64,000 bases of DNA from Adiantum capillus-veneris (taxonomy: Eukaryota > Streptophyta > Polypodiopsida > Polypodiales > Pteridaceae). The translations under genes and the position numbers were made by a program. The notes beneath the pieces were generated by a model. That model was given only the letters and a program-made list of their open reading frames with translations, was not told where the DNA came from and ran no database searches. The DNA lies in the NCBI GenBank assembly GCA_014529385.2, contig CM043947.1, positions 97,372,036-97,436,035 of the forward strand, read 5' to 3'. Of the stretch, positions 22,801-33,358 are shown piece after piece. Position 1 is the stretch's first letter. Each line of letters begins with the position of its first letter.

Positions 22801-23333
22801 CATCACTTTGTGCTATGTCGACTCTGAAATCACCGTTTTTTGTGATTACTCTGTCTGTTGGGTTGGTCAATCAACTTTGAGGCTTTGGACTTGTCCGTAA
22901 CATAGTCATGAAGCTACTTGTCCAATTCTGGCTCATTTGGAGTCAGTTTGGCCTCGTATGTCAAATTTGACGCTTTGTAACCTTTGAGCCATTTTATGCT
23001 TTTCGAGGGCTTTGCTTGATCGATTTCACCAAACCAATCATATACATTGTATATGGACCTCATTAGCAAGCCATTTGTGGAGTCAGGTCGGAATTCTGGC
23101 ATTTGCCAAAAACCTAACTTTTCTACTGTGGACCCCCTTGACCCCAGCCAAAACGTCATTTGATGGTATAGAAAGGTTCTATTATGTTTGGGCATGCTAT
23201 GGTTCAAATTCCATCTGATTTGGTCAAGCTGGCAGGCCGCTATGGTCAATTTTAGGTCGTAGGTCTTCGTGCACTACTCGGTTTCTAGGGTTTTTTCTAA
23301 GGCTTTTTAGACTAGCTACCGGCCATACAAAAT

Positions 23334-23418
23334 GGATCATTATCGAGTAAAGAACTTACCCCTCGATGTGAGACATGAGGGATCATTATCGAGTAAAGAA
23401 CTTACCCCTCATGTCTCA
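23334..23418. repeat. 46-bp offset direct repeat with inverted arms
   Basis: A 31-base segment starting ggatcattatcgag occurs at 23334-23364 and 23380-23410. TGAGACATGAGG (23369-23380) is the exact inverse of CCTCATGTCTCA (23407-23418), so the region can also form a hairpin. Confidence 0.8.
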
Positions 23419-24021
23419 TGTGAGACGGCGCTGAAAAAGGCCAACTGTGGGCTCCGGAAATGTCGCGCGAAAGAGGCCGAAATCTCTCTCTGCAAAGGCT
23501 CCAAGTGGACATGAGGTGGTTTAACTACCATGGATATCTATACCTGGACTTCACGAACCAAATTTCCCCAGATTCCCCTGTTAGTCCTACTAGGCCATGA
23601 AATCTATGTTAGACTCAAAAATTTTCCTGATCGGATTTCTATAGCTCATTCTGCAAGAATTTTGCAAAAGTAGGCCTAGCTGCCTAATTTAGGCTTTTCG
23701 CTTCCATCTTCTAATTTTATTGAAAATTTTTGTGCTTGTCCGTCTTTTCCTTCTTATCACCATCGTATCGTGTCTTCAATTTTTTTATCTGAGCTTTCTT
23801 GCTATTTATTATTAATTTTGGCTTGTTTATTTGAAAAAATCAAAGAAAATAGCAAAATTCTCTAAAAAAGTAAAGTAAAAATCCAATAATTAAGAAAATC
23901 ACGTGAAAAACACAGCTTTATTGTTTTTTTGTTGGATTTCTCCATTTTTAAGCCTCCTTATCAACAAAAATGATAAAAAATACCCAAAAAAGGACTATTT
24001 TTGATGATTTTCTAATAGTAT

Positions 24022-24099
24022 ATACACTATTTACACTCATCGGGAAGATATTATCATCGGGAAGATACACTATTTACACTCATCAGGAAGATATTATCA
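24022..24099. repeat. 43-bp offset direct duplication
   Basis: A 35-base segment beginning atacactatttacactcat occurs at 24022-24056 and 24065-24099 with one difference. Confidence 0.8.
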
Positions 24100-24918
24100 G
24101 TGAATTTTCCCTTGATGATGAACTATAAGAGTATTATTAGGTAATTTTGTAAAAAATCACACGTTAACATGGAACTTTTTCCTCCCTCTTCAAACATTGC
24201 CCTTAATTACTTAGTACTTAGTGCCCTTCCACCCCTCCTAGATGGCGTACTCTGGGACGACTGCGTGCATGAGTTGAACAATTGTGTCTATGCATAGCCA
24301 TGATTGGCTCTACCATGGTATGAAGATTAATGCAATTCAAACCAATATGCTGTGCAAGAGTTGGGTCTTGAGTAAATAACTCAAGGGTTTCCGAAGTCGA
24401 GGTTTGCTGCTGATGTCTTCCAAAGATCAAATCTTATAGCTTTTGTGCTCTCTGTTTAATTGTACCATCAGGGTGTTTTAGCATGCTGATTTCTTGAGCT
24501 TTTGGTAGCACATTAGACTATTGTCGAGCTTTTTCTCTCCATTGGTAGCTTGGTCGGCTTGGTGTCGCATGGTGTGGTGGAGTCTGTTGAGACTTAACTC
24601 ACTACTGCTTGATTGGTTTCACGGTCTGTGGAGAAGATAAGTGCTCCTTTTTCTTCCAAACCCTTTTCATGTTAGGTTCCTTGCTCGTAGATGCTCGATT
24701 CCGTGTTCGAATCCATGGAACCGTCTTATGTTTCTTCGGTGAAGTTTTAGGCACCCAGATCTGAACTGGTTTATCCTTAAGTTGTGCTTTTGGTACCCAA
24801 ATCTACCTTACTCCTTGCATGATACCTGTAGCATTTGATTGTTGAGGGGATGGAGAAGATTGGCTTCATGGATTGGTCTGCTGATTGCTTCTTTTCCATT
24901 TCTCCTTGCTTGGTGCAA

Positions 24919-25586
24919 CTAGAACAATGAGTTGCCCTCCTTTAGGTGATAGCTTTTTAGCTGATTCGTATCCCAATCTGGTACTGCTTTGTATGTACGC
25001 ATCCAAGGAATTCCAAGAATCATCGTCTCATTCATGTGTTCATTTGGAAAGCATACAAACTGATGCGGACATGAACTTCCATGTACTACCACGTTCAAGT
25101 TGACTACTCCCAATGTTGGAGTTGGATTCTTGTTGCATCCTTTGATTGTCGCTATTCCTGCGGGGTCAATGCTTGACTTGTTGCCTTCTCGTATGTGGAA
25201 TAACTGACTGTATTCACTCTAGCTCCTATGTCTACCAAAGCATTGGTGCTATGATTGTTGAGATGTACTTTGATGCGCATATCCATTCCATCTAACCACA
25301 CGTCATCTGTTGAAACTACGTCTTTAGGTAATTCCCATTGTCGATCATCTAGTTCCAAAGTGTTGATTGGAATCGGTATCTGTTGATTCTTGAGAGCAGC
25401 TTTACGCTTGAGTACTCGAAGTCTAGCTTCCTCTTGGGCTTCATCAATAACCTGCTGTCGCTTGATCTTCCTTTGTTTGGCTGCATGCATTCTCTCTAAA
25501 AATTCATTGGTTAGTGGAAAATTGTATTTCTTTAAACGACATCCACTAATCCAATTAGCCATTGGTTCACCATCTAGGGTGGACAA
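24919..25586 (-). pseudogene. Integrase C-terminal tail plus second retropepsin-like domain
   Basis: On the minus strand the integrase C-terminal region (SPSGVVKLSTLDGEPMANWI into GCRLKKYNFPLTNEFLER) runs into a Lys/Arg/Gln-rich linker. Then comes MRIKVHLNNHSTNALVDIG followed by ARVNTVSYSTYEKA. Past a frame break near 25150 follows GVVNLNVVVHG and MILGIPWMRTYKAVPDWD. This is the retropepsin order (D-x-G loop, then hydrophobic-LG motif), but the triad is DIG. It is separate from the canonical protease upstream of RT (about 30.1-30.4 kb). It may be a captured or duplicated protease domain. Confidence 0.6.
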
Positions 25587-25733
25587 TTTTACTACTCCAC
25601 TTGGAGATACATCTTCAATGATAAATGGTTCATTTACCTTTTTCTTAAACCTTGGAATGTGCTGCTTAAGGGAATAGATTAAAACTAAGTCTCCTTTTTT
25701 GAAGATTTTTGTGATTAAGTGGGAATAAAAAAA

Positions 25734-26165
25734 CTACTTTTGTTTCCGCTTTTGTGCATAGATATGAGCTACATCAGTTAGCCTTTTCTCGTCTAGCTTT
25801 TCCAAATCTTCACGTCTTTCTGACAATTCATGTCCAGTCCACTCAAGATTCTGTGCTACCCTTAATGTCGGCAATAGAAATTCTACTGGCAGTATTGCAT
25901 CAAGACCACAAACAAGATCAAAGGGTGTAGCATTTAGAGCTGTATTGAATGAAACTCGATAAGCCCATAGAGTAGCATGGAGATTCATTTCCCAGCCTGT
26001 CCTTCCTCAACTAACCACTTTGGTTAGTACCGAGCTAAGAATTTTATTCGTATGCTCAACTTGTTCGTTTGCTTGTGGGTGATAGGTGTTAGGAAATAAG
26101 ACATAGCTAAATAGATAATTGAGTAGATTACTTAATGGAGAGAGACATATTTATATACACGAGAT

Positions 26166-26238
<73 letters not shown>

Positions 26239-26907
26239 CACCATATACGTGGTTCACCCAATGTGGGCTACGTCCACGGGAAAGCAGCTACTCAATGGCT
26301 TTAGTACTTCAAAACAAGAAGTAGTTTACAAAGGGATTATACCCTTAATGGAGCTCCCGCCTTGCTTCACTCTCACCACCTCACACTCACCTTGTTGCAT
26401 CAACTTCACACTATGAAATGTGTGTAGAAATGGCCTCCTTTTATAGGCCAAAAGGGCTGCCCTCTCTTATAACAGTAAACTTAACAATAGGGAGCTGATT
26501 TGTTATGGATGACCATAAACTCATTAAGCAAATACTCTATTACCTCAGTGAGGAAATGAGTTCCCCGATCAGTGAAAATCTCTATTGGCAGTCCATATCT
26601 AGTGAATACATACTCATATAAGAATGCAGCAGTGGTTCTGGCATCATTCTTTTGAGTCGCTTTAGCCTCTGCCCACTTGGTCAAATAGTCCGTAGCTACA
26701 ATGATATATTGAGCTTGGGTTCTATAAGCAGGTGGTTGTATTGGTCCAACAAAATATATACCCCATTTTGCGAAGGCTCTAGCCCCCATCATTGGTCTTA
26801 CGGGCATGCTGGTCTACTCGTGTTGGCATTTTTTCTCGTTGAAAAGCATCACACCTTCGAACATATTCTTTGGCATCTGCAAAAAGTGTTGCCCACCATA
26901 TGCCTGC
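25734..26907 (-). pseudogene. Integrase catalytic core of the giant element, split by a solo LTR
   Basis: Minus-strand frames give KWGIYFVGPIQPPAYRTQAQ, IIVATDYLTKWAEAKATQ (first catalytic Asp, about 26695) and EIFTDRGTHFLTEV (second Asp, about 26570). The frame ends early at HNKSAPYC because of the 26087-26486 insertion. Beyond it the core resumes as YHPQANEQV (about 26060-26086) and LHATLWAYRVSFNTALNATP to YAQKRKQK (25734). Removing the insertion and one duplication copy restores continuity of the frame at PY-HPQ. Confidence 0.8.
26087..26486 (+). mobile_element. Solo LTR (400 bp) inserted in the integrase
   Basis: Starts TGTTAGGAAATAAG and ends ACTTAACA, and is flanked by ATAGG at 26082-26086 and 26487-26491. 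It contains a (GA)n tract (about 26168-26234) and the block acgtggttcacccaatgtgg followed by gctacgtccacgg, familiar from plant Copia LTRs. A single LTR without internal region is the usual product of recombination between two LTRs. Confidence 0.85.
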
Positions 26908-27630
26908 CATCTAGATTGCTCTTGCGGTGGTCTCACTAGAAAAGCGACCTCCAGTTAATCTAGTATGTGCTTGTTCTATAATCGGAATATACTCGTTTTC
27001 ATTTGCACAAAGACGTAAATGTTGATCTTTACCTCTCCGATACAATTGGTTCCCAATAAGAGCATAGTCTCTTGCTTCAATTTCAATTGCTCTTTGATGG
27101 CGTTTACTCATATCCTCAGGAAATGCTCGGCTCGATAAGTAAGTAACCAGATACTTACTCCACTTAGGAACATGTGACATTTGAAACAATGCTACATGAG
27201 GAATGGGTGGTTGTTTTTGACATTGAGGGAAATTTTTTACAAAAGATCTAACATCTCTCCTCATAGTCGGCCAAAATACTCCAAGTCTTAAGATTCGTTG
27301 CATAGTTTGATCTTCTGCAAAGTGAAGTCCTACTATGGTAACATGTGCTTGACTTAGGTAGTGTTCCTTTTCTTCAGGGTTAATGCATAAAAGCAATATC
27401 CCATCTCGATTTCTTTTATATAACCTTCTAGCTAGTAATTGATACATAGTCGATTGCTCGATTAAATCAATTGTGATAGGAAGTGGTATTTGTGAATCCA
27501 CTTGAGCTATTGTCATCAATGACACAATGTTTTTCGACCATCTAGGTATCATTTCCACGGAAAACAAATAGGCATCTGGTAGATCATCGTCTAACCCTTT
27601 AGGTGATTCCCCTGAAACAATCCTTGACAA
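26830..27630 (-). pseudogene. Duplicated HHCC integrase N-terminal modules
   Basis: Two successive modules precede the catalytic core on the minus strand. Module 1: LLARRLYKRNRDGILLLCIN, SQAHVTIVGLHFAEDQT and SFVKNFPQCQKQ. Module 2: ALIGNQLYRRGKDQHLRLCA, EQAHTRLTGGRFSSETTARA, and after a TAG (about 26907) YVRRCDAFQREKM. Each also has an upstream P-WSK segment. One zinc ligand is changed in the first (first Cys is Phe) and two in the second (second His is Arg, second Cys is Phe). Normal integrases have a single such module. Confidence 0.65.
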
Positions 27631-27639
27631 ATGATCTGC

Positions 27640-28218
27640 TCATTGATGTGTAGTGCCTTTTTTTACAACCACAATGAAATCAAATTCGAGAAGAATGATG
27701 AACCATCTCATTGTTCTCCCTGTGTTGCATGGCTTGTTGACCAAATATAACAAAGCTTGGTGGTTCACAAAGAACACAAACTTGTTGGCTAATAGGTAAT
27801 GTCTATACTTTTTAACGGTATAGATCATTCCTAGTCCTTCTCTTTCAGTGGTGGTGTGATTCTTTTCTGCCATGTTCAATTGTCGGCTAGCATAAGAAAT
27901 AGAAAAGTAAATTTTTCCATCTCCTGGTTGGGCTAATATACAACCAATAGCAAAGTTTGAAGCATCTACATGTATGTGGAATACCTTATCCCAATCTGGT
28001 GCTTTCAATATTGGAGCTGAGATGAGAGTTTGCTTAAGCTTCATGAAGGATTCTTCACATGCCTTTGTCCACTCAAAGTGTGTAATCAAGCTATACATAG
28101 GTTTTGCAATTATAGCGTACATGTAGATGAATCGTCTGTAGTATCCACAATGTCCCATGAAGGCTTGTACCCCCTTGACTGTTGTTGGTCTAGGCAAATC
28201 AGACATGAATCTTCTCAA
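27640..28218 (-). pseudogene. RNase H of the giant element
   Basis: Minus-strand frame with the connection QAFMGHCGYYRRFI (about 28160), then FHIHVDASNFAIGCILAQPG (first catalytic Asp), SYASRQLNMAEKNHTTTERE and FVFFVNHQALLYLVN (catalytic Asp of the DHQ motif replaced by Asn). The frame ends at a TGA near 27640. The order RT then RNase H then integrase is typical of Ty3/gypsy. No second RNase H follows, unlike the 5.7-kb element. Confidence 0.85.
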
Positions 28219-28227
28219 TATCGGTAG

Positions 28228-28967
28228 CTATGCCATTGTTAGACACGATATGTCCAAGAATTTCCCTTGTCTTTCCATGAACGTGCAGTTTTTAGGGTTT
28301 AAACAAATCTTGTAAAGTCTACATTTCTCGAATACCTTTTTGAGGTGTTCAAAATGATCAGCCCGGATTGACGAATGTATGTATAGATCATCCATGTATA
28401 CTTCTAAGAATTTCCGAAGATACTCTTTGAAAGCATGGATCATCAATCTCTGAAATGTGGCTGGAGCATTAGTTAACCCAAATGGCATAACCCGATAGGC
28501 AAATATACCCCATTCTGTTGTAAAAGCAGTTTTATGCTGATCTTTTGGGTCAACCAAAAGTTGATTGTATCCCGAAAATCCATCTAAGAAGCTGTAAGAT
28601 TCTTTTCCTGCCACTCGTTCTACAACATGCTCAGTTATCGGAAGAGGAAAGTTGTCTCTAATAGTAGCTACATTCACCTTTTTGAGATTAACACACACTC
28701 GTAATTTCCCATTCTTCTTAGGTACTACCACAATTGGAGACAATCTGTGTGTTCAATTTCGTTAATGGATTTAGCTTCCTTTAGTTTTTCAATCTCTTCT
28801 TTGATCTTCCTAGAAAATGTCTCATTATAAGTGTATGGTCTCTGTCTACTTGGTTTCGCATCATCTCTCATGGGTATAGTATGTTGACAGATTTCTGGAT
28901 CAACACCCTTGAGATCCTTGTACGACCAAGAGAAGATATCTCGGTATTCCTTTAACAAGATTAGCAA
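28228..28967 (-). pseudogene. Reverse transcriptase of the giant element
   Basis: Two overlapping minus-strand frames cover the RT: YRDIFSWSYKDLKGVDPEI (about 28945), then IVVVPKKNGKLRVCVNLKKV, SFLDGFSGYNQLLVDPKDQ, VMPFGLTNAPATFQRL and the intact active site YMDD (28387-28398). A frameshift near 28740 and a frame end at 28228 before RNase H mark decay. A basic linker runs upstream to about 29335. Confidence 0.85.
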
Positions 28968-29335
28968 AAGATTTCTTCTTCTTTTAGGTCATTCGCAATG
29001 TAAGCAGGTCTAGGCTCTTCTCTTGGTTCAGCCAAGTCTACCTTTATAGCGGTTTTCGGTCCTTCGCAAGACTCACCTTGTTTTCGTAGTTTCCTAACAG
29101 GTTGTTCAATTATGATTTTCCAATCTTGGAGAGTACACTTTTTGTAATGGGATGGAACATGCATTACATCCTTACCATCCTCTTCCGTGGTTTCCATTTC
29201 GGTTGTGTATATCTCCTTTAGAGCTTTTTTGAACTCTTGATATTTCTTTTTCCGCTCGACTCTGGTCATGAGTGGTTTTTTATCCTGAGATTTTTCTTGA
29301 GTACCCTTCCTTGATTTTCTCGATGTCTGAGACAT

Positions 29336-30052
29336 TTCTGAGTTTCTTTTTGAAGGATATCTATTAGTTATTTTGTCCTTGACACAATCATAGCCTCTAT
29401 TTGCATCAGGAATTGTGTTTTATTGGAGACTGATGGCATAGGTCGTGTTTTCATGATATTGGTGCCTCTCTTTCGTCTATACCATTTTTGTCTTCTTGAT
29501 TTCTAGTTTGGAAAGTCAAAAAGCTTTTCCTCCCCTCCCTTTAAGAGTAACTGAGCTCTCGTATGCTCTTTTTTTGACCCCAAATCTTCTGAGGTAGTTG
29601 AGTGTTCCTCTAACTCATCAGTTGCATTGTAATAGAGGTTTGAAAAGACTTGTTGAGATTTTATCAAGTCCTTGGGTTCCTCATCTTTGTTTTCAATGTT
29701 GAGGACTGACATCATTTGGATGGGAATTATGTCGTAGCCATCCCCATTGCAAAATTGAGTAGGCATTCACACATACATCCATTGTCGCTAAAATTTGAGT
29801 CCACTCGAATGGTTCGAATAAATGCTCTGGAAAGGGCTCAGGTATGTCTGTACAGTCCCTTTCTAGGATACATTCCTCTCGTCTCAAGCTTCCATTTTTT
29901 GAAGCTCCGCACATCCATATAGGAGCATCTTTGTTTAACTAGGATGGGAGTTTAGTTTTAGCCGAAGAGACTGAATCAAACTCTTGGATGGGTGTTTTTA
30001 AGACATCTCTATAAGTGTGATCTTTTAGATTGACTCTTGTTATAGATCCCAC
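29336..30052 (-). pseudogene. Decayed linker between protease and RT
   Basis: Minus-strand frames such as GVEEKLFDFPN-like KGGEEKLFDFPN and LEEHSTTSEDLGSKKEHTRA indicate former coding sequence with many stops. No domain is recognised. Confidence 0.5.
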
Positions 30053-31558
30053 CTACTTCAAGTACAGATAGTTGTTTCCCCAATCTTGGATAAGCTGTAC
30101 CTGTCGCATGAAAGGTCTTCCCAATATGATTTCATAGTTGAGTTTTTTTCCAAAGTCTACTATGGAAAATGTGTGTTGATATTCAATTCCACACGAATTG
30201 ACTATCACTTTTTCAAGTAGCCCTAGTGGTCTCTCAATGTGTCCGTCAGCCAACTGCAATTTCATTCGTGTTTGTCTAATGGATGGCTGTCCCCAGGATT
30301 CCCATACTGCTTTAGTGGCAATGGCTATGCCAGATCCACTATCCAGTATTGACATGGTTTCAATGTCATTATATTTCACTAGGAGGGTAGTGTTTTCTTC
30401 TTCCCCTTCATAATATTCTCCAACCTTGTTCATAGGAACTGATCGAATCTCTTTGTTTTCTATTTCATTTTTCAATTTTCCCAAATTCTTAGAGATTAAC
30501 CCCGTTATCCCCACCTTCTCTAGGGTCATTTGTAAATCGTTCCATAAGTATGGCCTGAGTTTCAATAGTTCTCCCAAAGTAAGAGTGCATTGGATAGGTG
30601 TAGACATGATTGAATGAATGTTGTCTACTTCTAAGGTCTGTTTGGCTCTTTTTACTTGAGTGGTCTTGCACATGATGGATTCATCTTTGTTATCTCCCAA
30701 GTAAGAAGGTAATGTTTTTAATGTCCATGGTTTAGATATTCTTGAAGCCTCTGATCCGCAATCCCCGTACAAGGATTGTAAATCCATGTTCATATCAAAT
30801 GATAGGTTATCCAACCAGATTTCCTCTATAGGAGTTGACTTTAAAGTTAGGCTCCCATCATTGATCTGTCTTACCTTTTCCCATAAGTGTCCTGGCCAGT
30901 CTTCCTCTACGAATGGAATTCCATCTAAAGAATCTTCGCTTTCCAGCACTATAAGCTTTGGTTCATTTGTTTCAAGGTGGGGTTCTGCCACCAAATTGGA
31001 TTTCGCTTTCGTTTCTTCTACCACAAGCTCCTCAAGTTTTGCAATACTTTCAAGCTTGGGTTTTTGTTTACCCAGCATTTCTTGTGTGATTCTTACCAAG
31101 TTTTGGTAAGCCTTCAGCTTCGCTGCTTCCATGTCTGGAGATGGATAGTTTTTCCATTTGTTTTCCATGTTTTGGCCTGCTTTAATTCTTGCTTGGTAAG
31201 CTTCCAAGGCAGCATTAATAGGCTCAAAAATTTTATCAACCAGAATGGATCCTCTAGATTTCACGGTTGTTTCCTTGAATTCACTGGCAGTTTCTTTGAA
31301 CTTGTCCTGGGATAGCATTTTTGCTATCTCTTCATTTTCACCCCGTTGTTTTTGTTTTCTCATCTCATATCTTTTGCTTCTGCTTCTTTTCATTCTTTGA
31401 GAAGAAACTTTTGTGTTCTCCAAATCATCAGAAGAATTGTGTTTCTTTTTCTTTTTCTGGGCTCTAGTGATTACCTTGATTGGAACAATCGGTTCGCTCT
31501 CTGATGAGCTACTAGGCATCACTTGGACTACGTTTACAACAGTTTTTCCCTTGTTCAA
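30053..31558 (-). CDS. Protease region of the giant element (open frame of 501 codons)
   Basis: The longest intact frame of the element. The N-terminal half is Lys/Glu-rich. The C-terminal part is a retropepsin domain: MSILDSGSGIAIATKAVWES (catalytic DSG, about 30345), LQLADGHIERPLGL and NYEIILGRPFMRQVQLIQDW (about 30105). It follows directly on the gag zinc knuckle on the same strand, in the normal place for protease. It would process the polyprotein. It is open only because no stop happens to have arisen here; neighbours are disrupted. Confidence 0.75.
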   Translation of the reverse strand: MNKGKTVVNVVQVMPSSSSESEPIVPIKVITRAQKKKKKHNSSDDLENTKVSSQRMKRSRSKRYEMRKQKQRGENEEIAKMLSQDKFKETASEFKETTVKSRGSILVDKIFEPINAALEAYQARIKAGQNMENKWKNYPSPDMEAAKLKAYQNLVRITQEMLGKQKPKLESIAKLEELVVEETKAKSNLVAEPHLETNEPKLIVLESEDSLDGIPFVEEDWPGHLWEKVRQINDGSLTLKSTPIEEIWLDNLSFDMNMDLQSLYGDCGSEASRISKPWTLKTLPSYLGDNKDESIMCKTTQVKRAKQTLEVDNIHSIMSTPIQCTLTLGELLKLRPYLWNDLQMTLEKVGITGLISKNLGKLKNEIENKEIRSVPMNKVGEYYEGEEENTTLLVKYNDIETMSILDSGSGIAIATKAVWESWGQPSIRQTRMKLQLADGHIERPLGLLEKVIVNSCGIEYQHTFSIVDFGKKLNYEIILGRPFMRQVQLIQDWGNNYLYLK

Positions 31559-32110
31559 AGGATTCTTAGGACAATCTTCCGGAAGTTACCTCCCTTTTTG
31601 CAACATTGTATGCAATAGGCTTCAATTGGTTTGAGGTTTTTGTCAGGCTTTGGACATTCATTCTTCCAATGGTCATCAGCACCACAATTATGACAATTTC
31701 CTGTTCTGGGCTTCATCATGGGTCTTCCCATGGGAGGTCTGACACCTTGATTAGCTACATAATACATTGGTGCGAGCTCTGGTGGAGCATAAGTCATGGT
31801 TTCTTCCAGTGGTGGTGGATGTGGACTATACCAATCTCCTTCTACCATTACTGTAGATGGACTAGGCTCTGCATAGGGTGTAATAGGCACTAATGCTTGT
31901 ACATCTATGACTCCTTCCGAGTGCATGTACTTTACAGGCACCGCATTATGTCCTGGATACGGAGGTTGTTGTCCCAATAGAGGTTGCGGTCTTTCCATAC
32001 CCATTGGTGGTCTTGGAGCTTGGGCCATATTAGGCTCATATCTGTACATGGGTTGTCCCTGGGGCCTCATGGGCACGTACTGAACATTCCCACCATACTT
32101 TGGTATGAAG
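31559..32110 (-). pseudogene. Gag C-terminus with zinc knuckle (giant element)
   Basis: On the minus strand a Pro/Met/Gln-rich segment (YVPMRPQGQPMYRYEPN) leads to CHNCGADDHWKNECP, a CX2CX4HX4C knuckle (about 31654-31698), then ends in frame shift at about 31557. Its upstream continuation was separated by the Copia insertion; the codons resume at 37054 after removal of the Copia and one GTAGC copy. Confidence 0.75.
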
Positions 32111-32114
32111 TAGC

Positions 32115-32196
32115 TGTTGAGATGTCGAGCTCTACATCTTGAGCTGGCATCCACTACGGGTCTTGGCCGCTTACGACATTTACTCACTAGCGCGTT
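32115..32196 (+). repeat. Truncated 5' LTR of the Copia element
   Basis: Matches the start of the 3' LTR (36728-36809) with two transitions. After 32196 the match stops and no primer-binding site is seen before the gag start at 32405. Confidence 0.8.
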
Positions 32197-32404
32197 AAAT
32201 TTTTTTGGGGGTTTTTCGTACAAGTTTCTGAATAGGTCTCCAAAGTGCAGTATACAGAGATTTACTGTACAAGTACAGTGGTTGTATGTACGCTTGATTG
32301 TGGACACTTGTTGAGTGTAGAAAGCGTTACAGGTACCACGATAGCAGGTTCAATAGATTTACAGGTTTTTGCAGATTGCAGCTATTTTGTCTTAGTGCTT
32401 CAAG

Positions 32405-33358
32405 ATGTCTGACGGTTTCAGTCAGATTGTCACTGAGAATCTTGAGAAAAATAACTACCCTGCATGGAAGTTTAGAATAACAAATTTCCTAAAAGGAAAA
32501 GGTTATTGGGACTATGTAGAAGGAGACAATGAAAAGGAACCAGAGATTCCCGAGGCAAATGCTACAGCAGAACAAAGGAAATCTTTGAGGGACTGGCAAC
32601 AAGGCCAGAGCAAAGTGATGTATTGGCTTTCTATGAGCATCACAGATGGCATGATGGGATATCTACAGGATGCTAAAACCCCCGCCATTGCATGGAAAAA
32701 CTTAGGCAGAGTGTTCGAGGTGAACACCAAGGCCAAGAAGCTTCAACTAAAGTAGGAGCTAAATCAGGTTAAGAGGAACAACCTCTCCATCAATGATTAT
32801 GCTTTGAAGATCAAGAGTATCATCGAAGCTCTTGGATCTATTAAAGTCTCAGTGGAAGACGATGACATTGTCCGTGCATGCTTGGATGGTCTAGGAGATG
32901 AGTATGTACATTTCAGGTCTTCCATGAATACAAGAGATGACATCCCCGTGTTCCAAGATTTGATTTCTATGCTTATTCTTGAGGAGAAGAACCTTGACAC
33001 ATCTTCTTCTCATGGCAGAAATAATTCTGAACAGGCCTTCTATTCTAACTCCAACAGAGGTAGAGGTAGAGGTCGTGGTCGAGGCCCAAGGGGTTGCAGG
33101 GGCCAATTTCAAGAAGGTCAATCAAATCAAAACAATACAGGTGGCAGGGGAAACCAATCTCAAGGCAGGGGGAGTCAAAGAGGTCGTGGTGCTGGATCAA
33201 GCAGGCAGCAACATACTGCAGATAACAGAGAATGTTGGACTTGTGGTGAAAGAGGTCACATGTCACGTGACTGTCCAAAGGGAAAAGCAAGTGGAAAGAG
33301 AGAATAGGGCAACTATGCATCTACTAGCAGAGATGCAGATGACAGCAAAAACGAGCGC
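32405..33358 (+). pseudogene. Copia gag with zinc knuckle
   Basis: Starts MSDGFSQIVTENLEKNNYPA at ATG 32405 and contains NYALKI-type NDYALKIKSIIEALG, a Gly/Arg-rich region and CWTCGERGHMSRDC (CX2CX4HX4C, about 33234-33275). In-frame TAG codons at 32753-32755 and 33305-33307 interrupt a frame that otherwise continues unchanged into the protease. Gag forms the particle that encloses element RNA. Confidence 0.85.

Larger units (their letters stand above)
22801..24900 (-). other. Non-coding or very decayed stretch of the giant element
   Basis: Mostly AT-rich with no recognisable domain. The part above about 24200 still shows scattered frames on the minus strand that would continue the polyprotein tail, with many stops. 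It contains two short local duplications, annotated separately. Confidence 0.5.

Noticed and set aside
26119-26304. 61-codon frame in the solo LTR
   Set aside because: Made by its GA repeat inside an LTR; not a gene.
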